In this document: positions 1-12,593 of the stretch, piece after piece
Layout of the letters: every line of letters starts with the position of its first letter
Position numbering within the stretch: position 1 is the stretch's first letter
From: Hofstenia miamia
Lineage: Eukaryota; Xenacoelomorpha; Acoela
DNA length: 64,000 nt
Direction of reading: 5' to 3'
Assembly (NCBI GenBank): GCA_004352715.1
Contig: SCFE01000040.1
Location: forward strand, 1,842,912-1,906,911
Position numbers and translations under genes: made by a program
Notes under the pieces: generated by a model
The model's database searches: none
What the model saw: the letters and a program-made list of their open reading frames with translations, nothing else
What the model was told of the DNA's origin: nothing

Positions 1-192
1 GATTGGTCTATAATTGGAGGCAATATTTTCATCATGTTTTTTAAAAACCGCTGTTACATGAGCTTTTTTTAGAACATCAGGAAAAATTTTTGTTTTGATG
101 CACTCATTGAAAATAAAATTTAGTGGTTTACTAATAATTGACGCAATTTCTTTCAAAATCCAGGCAGGTACTTTTGCTGGGCCATTTGTTAA
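1..192 (-). pseudogene. LINE reverse transcriptase fragment (finger/palm start), cut by window edge
   Basis: Read on the minus strand the segment stays open to the window edge. It gives the usual non-LTR reverse transcriptase entry block: NGPAKVPAWILKEIA, then a hydrophobic helix, then FPDVLKKAHVTAVFKK and NYRPI at the edge. In CR1/L2/Jockey-type LINEs this block (GPDGIP..LLK, FP..LK.A.V.P.FKK, NYRPIS) starts the RT domain. The catalytic YADD part would lie beyond base 1, so completeness cannot be judged. No stop is seen in the visible part, so it may belong to a fairly young copy. Family assignment beyond non-LTR retrotransposon is inference. Confidence 0.75.
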
Positions 193-629
193 GTGAAGGG
201 AATAACATCGTTTTATTCGATCAATTCGTACATGCACATAATATTAACACACTGCAAATATACTATGCCCAGCAATTATGTGCCTTTTGTTTATTATTTA
301 TTTACATGAAATGAGATAAGGGAACTCTGAGATAAATTGTTTATTGAGCTAGAAATTAATACTTGAGACACACAATTAGCACCTTGGTGAGTAAGGTTGG
401 CTTCAGGGATATGGCTTCAGCGTGATGCCATGTGAATTGGTCACTGCTGGAAGTCTGTTCTCTATGGAATTTCTGTATTTCTTAAATAAATTGGTGAACC
501 ACCAAACCATTGTTTCTTTCTTTGGTTGGAATGCAGGTCGCTCTCTACAATGGTAAACTTTACAACCTTTGATCTTAACTCTTGAGTTTCGCAGTACCAC
601 TAGAGTAGCCAGAGCTCCCCCGCAATTCT
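193..629. other. Unassigned noncoding stretch
   Basis: No recognisable coding or RNA signal. An open frame on the minus strand (403-600) has no family likeness and ordinary composition, so it is not called a gene. Confidence 0.4.
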
Positions 630-1405
630 ACAATAAAGCAAAATAATTTTTCAGGAAAAGCCAAAAACTAGTTTATGCAAAAACTTGCAATTTTTAATAT
701 TTCATAAACATATGTGGTAAAACCCACATACATGCTTAAGAGCAGACAAAAATGTAATTTCTTCTAAACTTTGCTTATAACGACCATATATATTGAACTA
801 TTAAATTTGTCTATTGTGTTAGTTTATCATCATTGCTGTTGAGGGAATGCTGTAGGTAACAAATGCAATGTGTATTTCCAAGTTATGAATTTCACATTGT
901 AGTATCTAAATTAATGATAAATAAACGAGTCAAATGAAGTGATAGATCACAGTATAAAACACATGACAATTAAAAAATTAAACAAATTCAATATAAAATG
1001 TGCATTAAGAAACAAACAACATTTCTATTTTTGATAAAGTATATAATTAATTTAATATTGGACAGCAAATTTGTAGCAATTCATTAAAATTAAATTGATT
1101 ATGTTTTAAAAGAAATATCTGTAAAACTAAATAGAGATAATATTGCAAAAAAGCATTAAGAATCAAAACAATATCTGAGATTTAATTATAAAAATAGCTT
1201 ACCAAAAAGTTTGAAATCTTTCGAGGGTAGTTCTTTTATCAATTTGAAATTCAATTATACTGGCTGTGTATATTCATACATGTAGAAAGTTGCATGCTTT
1301 CATAGACAATGTCAACAATATGTGGTTTAATTTATATCCCATTGTTCAAATGTCAAAATGTAACCAATTATAAGCACCATACAACCATGTAAAATTCCAT
1401 TATGC
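630..1405. repeat. Long inverted repeat, left arm, outer part
   Basis: This segment reads as the reverse complement of about 13740-14487. Shared words include the stretch around 1262-1300 (CTGTGTATATTCATACATGT) and the ACTAGTTTAT region near 668. Identity by eye is roughly 80-85% with small indels. The arm breaks at 1405, where a 5.85-kb insertion begins, and resumes at 7258. The outer edge is approximate because no clear target duplication was found. Confidence 0.75.
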
Positions 1406-3228
1406 TGTAGAATTGGTGGCTGGGGCATTACTAACTAATTGACTCAGCAGAAGGTCGCAAAAGTGACCTTAATAGTGCAGCCAAGATTCTAATGAAATAA
1501 CAATACTAGATCTAACAAACATCAGTAATTCATCCATTGTAACCTGTAACTGCCCAATAAACAATTTACGTGGGCAAATGGTGGGGCCCACGTGGGGAAA
1601 TTACTTAATTTAGTGGAATTTAGATGATTGACAGAAATATTTAGCATGCATTTTTCCGGGGTGGGGGCAAATTTGGCACGTTTTTTGGATGGTTAAAACA
1701 GCATTCTCCCAATGAGCATTAATATATTAAATAAACAAAACGTCATCATGAAACATCTGTGCAATGCCTATTACATAAACAGAAGCAATAAGCAGTATCC
1801 AATGTACTTGTGAAAGACTTAATAAAGCCATCCATTTATGGTTTAGTTTTAATATTATGGTGATATTCTGGATGCACAAAATTTACAGGATTTCCTGTAC
1901 AGTAAGTTATTTATTTAGTGAATCAAACCCACGAACTTGTAACGTATACTATACACTATATTGTTGGTGATCAATGTATAAATACATTTTGTTATTGAAT
2001 AAGGATTGTAATTATTCTAAAATATCAATACAGAGGGGGGGGCGATGAGGCCCGGGGCCCCTCTAAAATAAGAATACTGTTCATTAAAGTTGATGCTAAA
2101 CATTACAAACCCAAATTTTTTCTACCCAACAGGGTGCATCACATTTTTGAATTCAAATTAAGTATTATGTGCGAATTTTTTAAAACCCAGTGCAATTTTT
2201 CGTAATTTTCAAATTTGATTTTGTTGAATTTTATCAAAATATTTAATACGATTTTTATAATTTGACGAGTAGGCACATATTCATAATTTTATGTGAAAAT
2301 TTTGTACATTACTTAATCCCATATCATGAAAAATGCACTAAAAATTTCTCATTTGTAGTGCATAATGAAGTCCTATAATTTGAAATACATAACATATTGA
2401 ATTTAGTGCATATTTTTCTTGAAAGATATTTCACAACATACGTAACAATACCGTTCTTTCTAGAAATACTCCAATTTTGTTGAAAAATTTGAAACAATTT
2501 CACGCATTTACCAACTATCACATTACTACTTTTGGCTAAACACAATGAAATAATTAATATTATGAAAAATTCCTCTGGGCCTTGAGAAGTTCCAAAAATT
2601 GTATATTTGCATTTTTGTAGTCAGTACATGATGGTGAATTTCAAGCATCATTTTGAATTTTTTTATATTAAAAATTCAATTCTTTTTAACCAGCCGTAGT
2701 AACAAATTATGCACTTAGCATTATATCCGGTATTGGATACCCTCTAAAATATTTCTATATCTGCCACTGAATTGTGGTCTTTCAGTAAAATCTACTTTAA
2801 ATCGACAGGCCGCATATATGGGTGGATTTAAGTATCTTCATTGGAATTGGAATTGGTTTAACTGAATTTATCATACATGGGCCATGTAGTCTTTATAATT
2901 TGCTGTTCAAGCCAATATTTTAAAAGTTTTATCGCAGTTTTACATTATCAAACATTATTCCTTATGCGCATTCAACCACTTCACTTAGGATTAACGGTTT
3001 GGCTAATTTCAACAAGGGTTTACAAAACTCTCATAAAAAATTTTATAGGTTTTTATTTAGGGTAATGGTTCTTTACAAAACATTTTTCATTTTAATTTTG
3101 CTTTAATATAAATTTTCAAATAAGAGATAATTTGGCCTGTTAGATGATTACATTTACAAAAATGGTGTTTTAATTTGTCAATATGAAATAAACAATTTTC
3201 AGCAAAATTATAACAGAAAAATACATTG

Positions 3229-3921
3229 TACTCTCTATCTATAGATATAGTACCTATTAAAATAGATGTAAAAAATTTAAAATATTTTTCAGTTGCCTAA
3301 GGATAGTATATACTCATGGCAAGCCGAGCTCATACTACAGACGGAAAAAGCGAATTTCAAATACATTCTTAGAAAATGAGTCTAATAGTGATGAAAGTTC
3401 TCCCAATGATTTTGATAACTCATTACTGATGAAAGTGACAGCGATTTTTTTCCCAATTTAGTTACTCCAAAGGCAAGGCGAAAATATTTCAGAATCAATT
3501 CCTCATTTTTCATTATTTAGAATTGAACACTAGTACATTATACTAATGAATTTTTTAACATCTGAGTTTTCTAAATATACTAAAAAATTGTATTTTTATT
3601 TTATTGCAATTTATAATATAATCGAAAATATTGCCACAGAGGTTAGCACATTAAATTATTTAATCTTAATTAAGGTGTAATTGATTGTATTTAACCTACT
3701 TATTCGTTTTAATTAAAGACTTGTTATATTTAGGTATGGAAAAATCTTTGCAAACTAAATTACAAAATCACAAAGAATGTTGTCTAGTGTTACCAGAATT
3801 GCTGCTTATATAAATGTTGATGATCTGCCTATTTTCAAAAGTGTTAATTCTTCTTTTTGGCTTATATTAGGCTGCGTTGTTAATTGTACTCAGTTAACTT
3901 GTTTTACTATTGGAATTTTTT
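3229..3921 (+). pseudogene. Truncated duplicate of the CACTA-like transposase 5' part (copy A)
   Basis: Bases 3229-3921 nearly repeat 3923-4310 plus 4510-4800. Copy A keeps the N-terminal exon (about 3320-3470, encoding a basic YRRKKRISNTFLEN start and an acidic serine tract). It lacks the second exon present in copy B at 4335-4524, and it ends inside the INVDxLPIFKS exon exactly at a single N (3922). The two copies differ at scattered bases. This is either a tandem duplication with a deletion, or two haplotype contigs joined end to end by the assembler. Confidence 0.6.
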
Positions 3922-4013
3922 NTACTCTCTATCTATAGATATAGTACCTATTAAAATAAATGTAAAAATTTTAAAATATTTTTCAGTTGCCTAAGGATAG
4001 TATATACTCATGG

Positions 4014-5575
4014 CAAGCCGAGCTCATACTACAGACGGAAAAAGCGAATTTCAAATACATTCTTAGAAAATGAGTCTAATAGTGATGAAAGTTCTCCCAA
4101 TGATTTTGATAACTCATTACTGATGAAAGTGACAGCGATTTTTTTCCCAATTTAGTTACTCCAAAGGCAAGGCGAAAATATTTCAGAATCAATTCCTCAT
4201 TTTTCATTATTTAGAATTGAACACTAGTACATTATACTAATGAATTTTTTAACATCTGATTTTTCTAAATATACTAAAAATTTATATTTTATTTTATTGC
4301 AATTTTTTAACATCTGAAAATATTGCCTTCCCAGAGGATAACTTAAAGAGTTTGCTCCGACGTTGGAGCATTACTCACTGCATATCACACAGGGCATTGA
4401 CAGATTTACTGTACATACATAGTGACATGGATGCAGGTTTACCAAAAGGTGCCAGGACTCTCCTTATGACAAAGATGGATCACAAGGTTGAAACCTTAGA
4501 TAATGGAGAATATTGCCACACAGGTTAGCACACTAAATTATTTAATCTTAATTAAGGTGTAATTGATTGTATTTAACCTACTTATTCGTTTTAATTAAAG
4601 ACTTGTTATATTTAGGAATGGAAAAATCCTTGCAAACTAAATTACAGGATCACAAAGAATGTTGTCTAGTGTTACCAGAATTGCTGCTTATATAAATGTT
4701 GATGGTCTGCCTATTTTCAAAAGTGTTAATTCTTCTTTTTGGCCTATATTGGGCTGCGTTGTTAATTGTACTAAAACTTGTTTTACTATTGGAATTTTCT
4801 GTGGCAGTGGAAAACCCAACTCATTGCAGCTATTTCTACAACCTTTTATTTTTGAATTAAAAAAAATTCTAGCCAATGGTATTTGTATTTCTGAGACACA
4901 AATTTCTGTTAAATTGAATGCAATTATATATGATGCTTCTGCAAGATCTTTTATTAAATCAATTAAAGGTCATAATGGCTATTTTGGATGTGATTACTGT
5001 TGTGTTGAAGTGGATTCTGTCAATCATCGCATGAATTTTTATAACAAATGCGCAGACAGAAAAAATGAAACTTTTCGGTCAATGAGCAATGAGGAGCATC
5101 ACACTGGTGAATCTCCTCTTCTTGATCTTTCAATAGACATGGTTAAGGATTTTCCTATTGAATATATGCACCAGGTTTGCTTAGGTGAATAATTAACGTT
5201 TAAATTCAATTTGGAATAATTTCTAATAATTCGATATTTTGTTATTATCCATTAAATCTTAAAAAAATTTCATATTAATTTAAAAACATTTACAAAGATT
5301 ATGTAAAGGATACAACATATTTAGGGTTTTATTTAGGTGTTGTGATAAAAATCGTAACAATGTGGACGAAAGGACCATTAAATGTGAGATTGAGTGGTCA
5401 AAAGTTGCAAAAATTTCTAAGCATCTCATTTCTATGAGAAGTTGCTTACCAAATGCTTCACATGTAAGCTTGTATACAATTGATGAAACAAGCATCTCTT
5501 GAATCGGATCTTTGTTACAATATATATTTCAGATCTTCTTAGTGTCTAATATTGTTCTTATTCTTGTGTATCTAA

Positions 5576-5662
<87 letters not shown>

Positions 5663-5940
5663 ATTATTATTATTATTATTATTAGTTACTTGTTACGTTT
5701 TATTTATAATTATGATAACGAGGAAGTGTTTTTGAACTTTTTGTGTTTTTGTATTTTTAATTTAAATATAGTGTCAGTAGTATCTATATTATACAATGCT
5801 TTTTAACAACTATGATTTTATGTACTTTATTGTTTAGCAAAAAAGAATTGTTCACCAAATTATCAGAATCAGATGGCAGTTTTTGCAGATTATATGATCT
5901 AAATTCTGCATGTTCCTATTCTATATTGAAGGTATAAATT
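4014..5940 (+). pseudogene. CACTA-like transposase-family gene remnant (copy B), at least five exons
   Basis: Exons seen in order. (1) 4014-4225: basic YRRKKR start, then acidic ENESNSDESS, with a frameshift. (2) 4335-4524, from a CAG acceptor to a CAG donor: encodes LKSLLRRWSITHCISHRALT and LPKGARTLLM. (3) about 4616-5185: contains YINVDGLPIFKS, FWPILGCV, CDYCCVEVDS and a closing PIEYMHQVCLG, then a GT donor. (4) about 5338-5500: KGPLNVRLSGQK. (5) about 5839-5931. This block order (LR.W...ISH, LPK.ARTLL, INVDGLP..KS.....WPIL, H.VCLGV, KGPL) is that of a widespread animal transposase-like family. Frameshifts near 4657 and in exon 4 make it a pseudogene. Confidence 0.65.
5579..5683. repeat. 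(TA)n then (TTA)n microsatellite
   Basis: About 40 TA units run into eight or so ATT/TTA units without interruption. It lies in an intron of the decayed transposase gene. Shorter TA runs occur at about 6223-6253, 23019-23061 and 58223-58251. Confidence 0.95.
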
Positions 5941-6255
5941 AAATTATGTTTAAAAATAATTTTCTATGTTGCCTAATCATATCTCAATTTTCTTATTGGT
6001 CATAATATCATTAAATACGTATTTCAATACTTAAATAATTTGAGATTACAACATTGATTTATGCTTTAGCTTACTTTCAAACCCCGCATTCTTCAACATA
6101 ATCCAATATTGGCTGGTCATCTTCCCAATCACCACAAGGAATTGTTTGGGTAAATATTAGAACTTTTATTTAAATGTATTATATAGCATGTAAGCGTGGG
6201 GCTACTGATATGATAAATAAATAAATAAATAAATATATATATATATATATATATT

Positions 6256-6492
6256 TTTGATGACCATTGCCAGGCATTATGTGGGCTTTACATGGGCAGT
6301 GCACTATGGGCTAGTGGTGGGCAGAATGTGGCCGAGAAATGGGGAAAGCATTGGCTAAGCGTGGGCTGCTCACGGTGGGCCCAAGGTGGGTTTTTGTCTC
6401 ATTTGAATGGGCTTTGAGTGGGGGCCATGATTAACCCAACGTGGGCCCCATGCCACTCTCTCGTTGGGCAAACCGTGAAAATGTTTACCGGG
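6256..6492. repeat. GC-rich GTGGGC subterminal repeats of the CACTA-like element
   Basis: This is a GC-rich island in AT-rich surroundings, with many GTGGGC, GGGCCCA and TGGGCCC words. Inverted counterparts occur at 1553-1610. Such repeated words near element ends are usual transposase binding arrays in CACTA-type elements; that role is inferred here. Confidence 0.5.
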
Positions 6493-7257
6493 TGTTTAGA
6501 GAGAAAACAACCAGGATGACCAATTCATATTGCTTCCAGCCAAAGTGCTACCTGAGGGGAAGGTAGTTTATGATTTGAGTGTGGGGTGCTATTCTATTTG
6601 TCTCATTGTTCATTATCTAGCTTGATACAAATATAACAGTCTCGATGTAGTTCTTATCTCTCAGCTCACTGTTAAGTAGCACATAATTGCTGTGCAGTCA
6701 CGTTGACCAATGGTATAATATCACCACAGTGTAATAATGTTTTTGGTGCATGTTGAAATCGAACAAATGTCTTATCTTTCCTATACGTAACTGTAACTTA
6801 AGACAGTCCACAATTTGGGCTGCTAACTGTCTGAAAGCCACACAAGGAATCAGTTCACGGTTAACAGTAACTCCCAAATTGTCACTGTAACTTACACAAT
6901 CATTATTATAAAATAATCGAAAAGAGAAAATGTAAATGTGTAAGAGAGTTGAACACAGTTGAGGTAAGGTAAACTATTGCCTTTTGCTACAATGTCTGCC
7001 CTATTTATACATAGTTCAATATAATTACCTGCCTTTGTTTACAACTCAAGAAATCATACGATCATGTTTCCCTTGTAAAATCAATTGAGCAACAAAAAAC
7101 ACGTATCACAGAATTGAGGGGACATAAATATAGCATCATAAATTAAGCTCGAAAATATGGAGCTGACGTTAAAGTGACGTAATCAACACTAATTACAAAA
7201 TAAGAAATAGATCAAAATCAAAGTAAATTTTTCAGAAAGTCCCTGAGTGACTCTACA

Positions 7258-8395
7258 ATGCCGCTGTGTACAAAGTTGCATTTATTAGCAGACAGTGTTT
7301 AACATTGCATAATATTTTATCTATATCCTATTGTTCAAATGTCAAAATGTATCCAATCATATAGATTGTTATCTATCAAACATGAAATCCAAATCACTTT
7401 AAAAATTATCATGATTAAATAAAACACTTTCAAATCATAAATAACTAGAATTTTTTCACAATTTGGAAAACAGTCTTTATAATTATTAGATGTTTTTCCC
7501 AATTTATATAATTATGTAAATGAAAGATACTACAAAACTGAAATGTTAATAAAGTAAAACAATTTATCAATCACCATTTCAAGAATAAAATATTTGTAAA
7601 ATTGTTGTTTTGTTATTAGTGTTGTAAATTGGTTATTAACATTTATTGATGTCATGTATATAAAACATTTAAACTTACATTTTTTCTGATGTTTTTTCTT
7701 TCTTTGAGTTTACACAGTCTTTTGTTTTTTCATATTTGTGACTTACATTACTTTTCCGAAGTTTTTCCAGTTTGTGACTTATGTTTCTTTTCCAATGCTT
7801 TTCCTAAATTGGGGCCTACATTTCTTTTTCAATGTTTTTCCATGTTTGTGACATACATTTCTTTTCCAACATTTTTCCATTTTTGTGTTTATATTTCTTT
7901 TTCAATGTTTTTCTATGTTTGTGATTTGCATTTCTTTCTGACGTTTTCTTATGGTTTGTTTTTGCTTTTTGGCATAATATTACTTGTCTTTGGGATATTT
8001 TTTCCTTTTTGTGCTTTTTATGGTTTGTTTTTGTCTTTTGGCACAATATTATTTCCTTTGGGATATTTTTTTCCTGTTTGTGTTTTTTATGGTTTGTTTT
8101 TGTCTTTTTGCACAATATTACTTGCCTTTGGGATATTTCACATAAATGTAAATTTTAAGACATTCTACAAATACATGATTGTTAAACTACTTGCATTTGT
8201 ATAATAGTTTATGAATTTTAAAATAAAACTTTATTTTTATTGAGAAAAAAATAAATATTTCAACATGTTAAATACAATCAAAGTTTAACAAAGGTTTGCA
8301 TTGTTTCACAGAAAGTACATGTGGTTAACAATGATATATTTATTAGTGTTTACATAATAAACATTTGTTTGCTTTCCCAAATAGTATTAAACAAA
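7258..8395. repeat. Long inverted repeat, left arm, inner part, with tandem repeats
   Basis: Reverse complement of about 12594-13735. Matching landmarks are CATGATTGTTAAACTACTTG (near 8174) against the complement near 12785, and the AAAGTACATGTGGTTAA stretch near 8312 against 12650. Inside, 7690-7950 is a tandem array of about 33-36 bp built on TTTTTCCATGTTTGTGAC-like units. It is followed (7950-8140) by three roughly 67-bp units containing TATGGTTTGTTTTTG. The long reading frame across the array is a by-product of the repeat. Confidence 0.75.
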
Positions 8396-9020
8396 ATGCA
8401 TTCAATGCTATACACAGCTTTACAATTTTAAAAGCATTAACATTTGCATTTTTCTTCAGTCAATGAGTAATTTTTATAATTGCAAATGTGTACATAGTGC
8501 CATTTAAAAAACAAATCAATTACATGTCATGGAAATCGCAAAACATTTTAATTACAAAAAGAATAACACATTTTCATAAAAAAATACATTTACACAAAAA
8601 TGATTAAATTTATTGATTTTAGAAAAACACATACTCATACACTGTTTGCAAAATAGCACTAAATGCTCATGAAATTGAAAAATGTTTATTGTTATTAAAA
8701 TAATTCTACATGATATATAACTTGATGTGAAAAGAAGCAAAGTTTTTAAATTGAAGGTGAATATCAAAGCTATATCAAATAAATTTAAGCATACATATAG
8801 TACTCACAACATTTAATCTAATTAATGTATATTTGTAATTTTTTATGAGATTATATAAACATAACAGAAATCATTAAATGATTTAAACTATATTTTGTAA
8901 ATTAGGTATTAAAACAACTTAGGAACATTTTCTGAATATGAGAGAGCATGATATATTTATAACTATAGAAATAAATAGCATAAATTACAATAATCCATGA
9001 AAACTTACTATGAATAATGA
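8396..9020. other. Unassigned AT-rich spacer DNA
   Basis: Nothing recognisable was found on either strand. It is the edge of the spacer between the inverted arms. Confidence 0.4.
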
Positions 9021-9021
9021 A

Positions 9022-9972
9022 AAAACTGAGTTTATTATATTTGCCAAAAATTCTACAAAAACATTGGCAAACAAAATATCATTATGTGTCTCAAAAGAAT
9101 GTTAATCAATACCAAACTCCACCAGCATAAAATATTTGGGCATCAAAATTGACAATGATTTCATCTTTAAAAATTTCATAACCTCTAAAGTGAAAAGTAG
9201 GTCTGCTGGGGTACAATGTCTTCAACAACTTCGAAATTTCACACAGAGCAAGCAAGTATTATATGCCCTTGTAATGAGCCATTTCATTTATGCATGTGCC
9301 CTACTGAATCAATTGAGCACAAACAACCACCAATGCATAAATAAAATTTTTATCTTTTCTATTTCTGCCTTGTTCAACATTAACAAACAACTAATTGGCA
9401 CTAAGCATCAAAATCTATAAATGTTATCTCCTTGGTATCATGCTAAATACACAAATCTGGTAATATTGTTTAAACACTTACACAATTTATCAAGTACTTC
9501 AAAATTTTTCAACAAATTTGTAAAATTCAATCATTGCTCAAGAACTTGCATCAACAATGTTAAGATCAACACACAAGCATGGAATACATCATTCTTGTCA
9601 TCCACCATAGGATCATTGAATAGATTACCATCTTACATAAGATCAATCACAAATGTAAGAAAATTCAGAAGAATGCTTAATTAAAATATATTAGCTAACC
9701 AATACCAATTTGGAACATCTAAACAATTTTATACATGCTGAAACATATAGGTGATATTATTTTAAATTGTAAATATTGTGTATGTATTTTTAAATGTGTG
9801 TATTTTAATATTTAATGTATTGTAGCTTGTCTGTATTGTATGTATAGTTCTAACATGTTTATATTTATAGTTTTGTAAATGATTGTATATATGTTTATAT
9901 TGTACAGATTTTGCAAATTTTGTAAATAGCACAGGTGAATGTACATATCAGATAAATAAAGCTATTGAAGTA
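9022..9972 (+). pseudogene. LINE 3' end: reverse transcriptase C-terminus plus 3' tail
   Basis: One frame gives KTEFIIFAKNS, then a stop, then KYLGIKIDND, a helix-rich stretch containing LVMSHFIYACALLNQL, then another stop. It continues in the same frame to WNTSFLSSTIGSLNRLPSYI and FRRMLN, followed by a stop at 9682. The KYLGI.ID..., Y...LW/N..., and WN.LP...FK sequence order is the standard end of non-LTR reverse transcriptases. A T-rich 3' region follows, ending ATAAATAAAGCTATTGAAGT and an A-run near 9972, as expected for the 3' tail. Two in-frame stops and a truncated 5' side show a dead copy in the spacer of the long inverted repeat. Confidence 0.75.
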
Positions 9973-12593
9973 AAAAAATAATCAGAAGCAGAAAAAATGA
10001 AATAAATACTTCTTCAAGGCAATTTACTCATTGTATTCAAATATAAAATATATATCTCACAATATGCAATTAGGAAAACCAGATTTTAACTCCATTTTCC
10101 TATTAAATGTTTTAAAATCATATAGAGATTGAGATTTTTTGAAACAATACCTGACATTAGAGAGAATACCAATATATTTTGAATTTCCAAGTCTTTTTCC
10201 ACTATTTGAGAGTCTAAAATATGTATTTTTATTACTAGATTTAGCCCCAGTTTTTGAAGTATTGCTATTGGTCTTAATACATCTGACACTTTTCCTTTTG
10301 TTATGGTTTCACTAGTGCATGTTTTAACAAAATTGACAAATATTTGTTTTGCATAATGTTTTGACTTTGTATACACCTCCACTTTACATTTCTAAATGTA
10401 TAGATCTTAAAATTATATTCCAAAAAATGATAATAATCAAAATTTGTGAAAGAAAAATTTGTAATATTTTAAGTTTTGTTTTTGAATTTATTTTCTCTAT
10501 GGTGCTTTCAGAAAGATGTGTGATTAGAAACAATTACCCTTTAAAAATTGATTTTCAACAAGTCTAATACACATTTTTTTAGCAAAGATATTAAACATGT
10601 CCAAACATTATGAAATTTTATAGTAATTTGTAATCAAATGAAACAAAATTCGTAATATTAACTTAATAAAATGCAATAATGACTTACATTGTTAAATAAA
10701 TTCAACTGTCACCACTTGAATTGTTGTAAAAACTTAATAATGTGTCAAATTAAGAGAGCTTTTCATCATAGGCAATAAACAAAATGCTAATTTCATAATA
10801 TTATTAGTATAAACATTCAAACATGAGAGAGGAAAATGTACATAGACTTAAATTTGAATAGTATTTATTGTATATTGAGACTTTGTTTCTGTATTTTGAA
10901 ACATTAATGATTTAGTTTATATGTGTTTTATTTAATATTGCAAATAATACCCATTTTAAGGTATTCTATGGGATTACATTATGTAGTTGAAAGAAGAACT
11001 TTACTATTTATTGAAAAGATTACACAATATATAGAATAAACACATTAAATACTGTAGCAAAATTTTATAAATGAAAGTTATGTATGAATATGGCAACAAA
11101 TTTGTTAAGACTTTTATTAGACATTGAAGAAAGCTATATGGATACATGGATAAAAAATACCTTTTGTATATATACTCCTGGCATTAGAATGGAAATCTTT
11201 GTTGATAAACACCAGGGTTTGCTGATGTTTCAGTAATTAACAGCTTGACTCAAGAGCTAAACAAGCATATCTCTACTAAAAGTTACAGGTACATGGGAGA
11301 TCAGGTAAGGGAAGGGTGCATGGCCACACTCAGCCATCCTGAAACAGAGAAGCTTAATAGAAAGAGTAACATTAAATAAAGAGAGAGAGAAGCCCTATAA
11401 GTTCTTGGGTGCAAAGTGTATCCTATGTGCTAGTATAACTATACTCACTGCAGGCCTCAGCTCATGCAATTTAGGTGCTGCATTAAAATATATAACATAA
11501 AAAATGACAAGCAATTGTGTAAAGCCCTACTCCTAAACCTTCTGAAGTGCTGTAGTGATGTAAAGCTCTAGCTGAACAAGGCACCCTCAGTAACAATCAG
11601 ATAATTTAGAAAAGCATTTTAAAGAAATTACATACACTACAAGAAGTAAAGGTTGACTAAAATCTATTAAAATTTTTCTAACAAAAGTGAAGTATTTAAA
11701 CAGAAAAACAGGTATTCTATAAACAAAAAGTAGCACTAAGAGCATGCTGTAAATACTAGCAGGTGCCTTGTGACCTTTTGCACAGGAATAACTAATATCA
11801 GAAATACTGTGTGGCACAGATTGTCTAACATTTAATATGTCAATTGAGGCAATTACAAATTTATGTAAATATTGTACAATTAATATTTATTAATTTTGAA
11901 ATCTAATTAACAAAGTGTTTGTAAAGGCAGTGGTTGATGCCACAATACATAAAATATAAGTTTTGTTAAATATAAAACAATTTCTGTGTAATAACAAGAA
12001 TTTATGAAATTTAATACTACTGCTATTATTCAGTGTACATAACAAATTCCTTAACAATAAATATACAATTGTTTCAATATACTAGTCCTTTCAATGGTCT
12101 AAAACTACAATAGTTCACTTTAAAATTATTTATAGTTTAGCTATGTAATGTATGAATACTCACATCTTTTACTGACACCTCCTCATTATTCATGAATTAA
12201 TTGCAGGTTATGGCTCATCAATTAGCACATGCCAATCAATTTTTACAAATGTATGCAAATGCTTTTTATTGAAATTGCAAAAGCAATTTTCAGCAAAAAT
12301 TTTTTTACAAAGTAATGTGCACCAAAAATATCTTTCACATATTTTTTATTATTAGTTATAATGATAGCAATGATTTTTATATTTCTTTTCTTTAAGGTTT
12401 ATACAATATGTGTGTTATTATCTAATTTTCTCAGAATTCTGCATCTCATGAATTTTTGAAAATTCATGCAATTTATTATTTTGAAAAGCAAGTAAAGATA
12501 AACATTTTTTACATTAATGAACTTTGTATAAAGCTGAGATATATATTTTTGTGAGATATTGTTCTTTTAGTTGATATCTCATAACCATTTAAT
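9973..12593. other. Spacer between inverted arms, no recognised gene
   Basis: The stretch is AT-rich. An open frame on the minus strand (10086-10382, 98 codons) has no family likeness and looks fortuitous. A less AT-rich part at about 11260-11600 contains no splice or motif pattern I can interpret. Confidence 0.4.

Larger units (their letters stand above)
1553..6492 (+). mobile_element. CACTA/EnSpm-like (CMC) DNA transposon, decayed
   Basis: The left end starts CCCAATAAACAATTTACG and the right end, read inverted, starts CCCGGTAAACATTTTCACG. Both are followed by GGGCCCACGT motifs, so these are imperfect terminal inverted repeats. The dinucleotide TG flanks both ends as a possible 2-bp target duplication. 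Right subterminal DNA (6260-6470) is rich in GTGGGC-type words in both orientations. The interior holds exons of a transposase-family protein (4014-5940). CMC elements typically have short inverted ends, subterminal repeats and a 2-4 bp duplication. The superfamily call is inferred from those traits plus the coding remnant. Confidence 0.5.
1406..7257. mobile_element. Insertion in the inverted-repeat arm with TG...CA ends and 4-bp target duplication (solo-LTR-like), itself interrupted
   Basis: The inverted-repeat partner (near 13725) shows the uninterrupted sequence, so the ends can be placed exactly. The duplicated target is ATGC at 1402-1405 and 7258-7261. The insert begins TGTAGAATTGG and ends GACTCTACA, so its terminal six bases are inverted complements. 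TG...CA ends with a 4-bp duplication are what an LTR retrotransposon leaves. After removing the nested CACTA-like element (1553-6492), about 910 bp remain with no coding capacity, which suits a solo LTR. An unknown DNA transposon with short inverted ends is the alternative. Confidence 0.5.

Noticed and set aside
7689-8204. Long plus-strand open frame full of Phe/Leu/Ser
   Set aside because: It is the T-rich strand of a tandem repeat within the inverted arm; codon content follows the repeat unit and the homologous right arm does not keep the frame.
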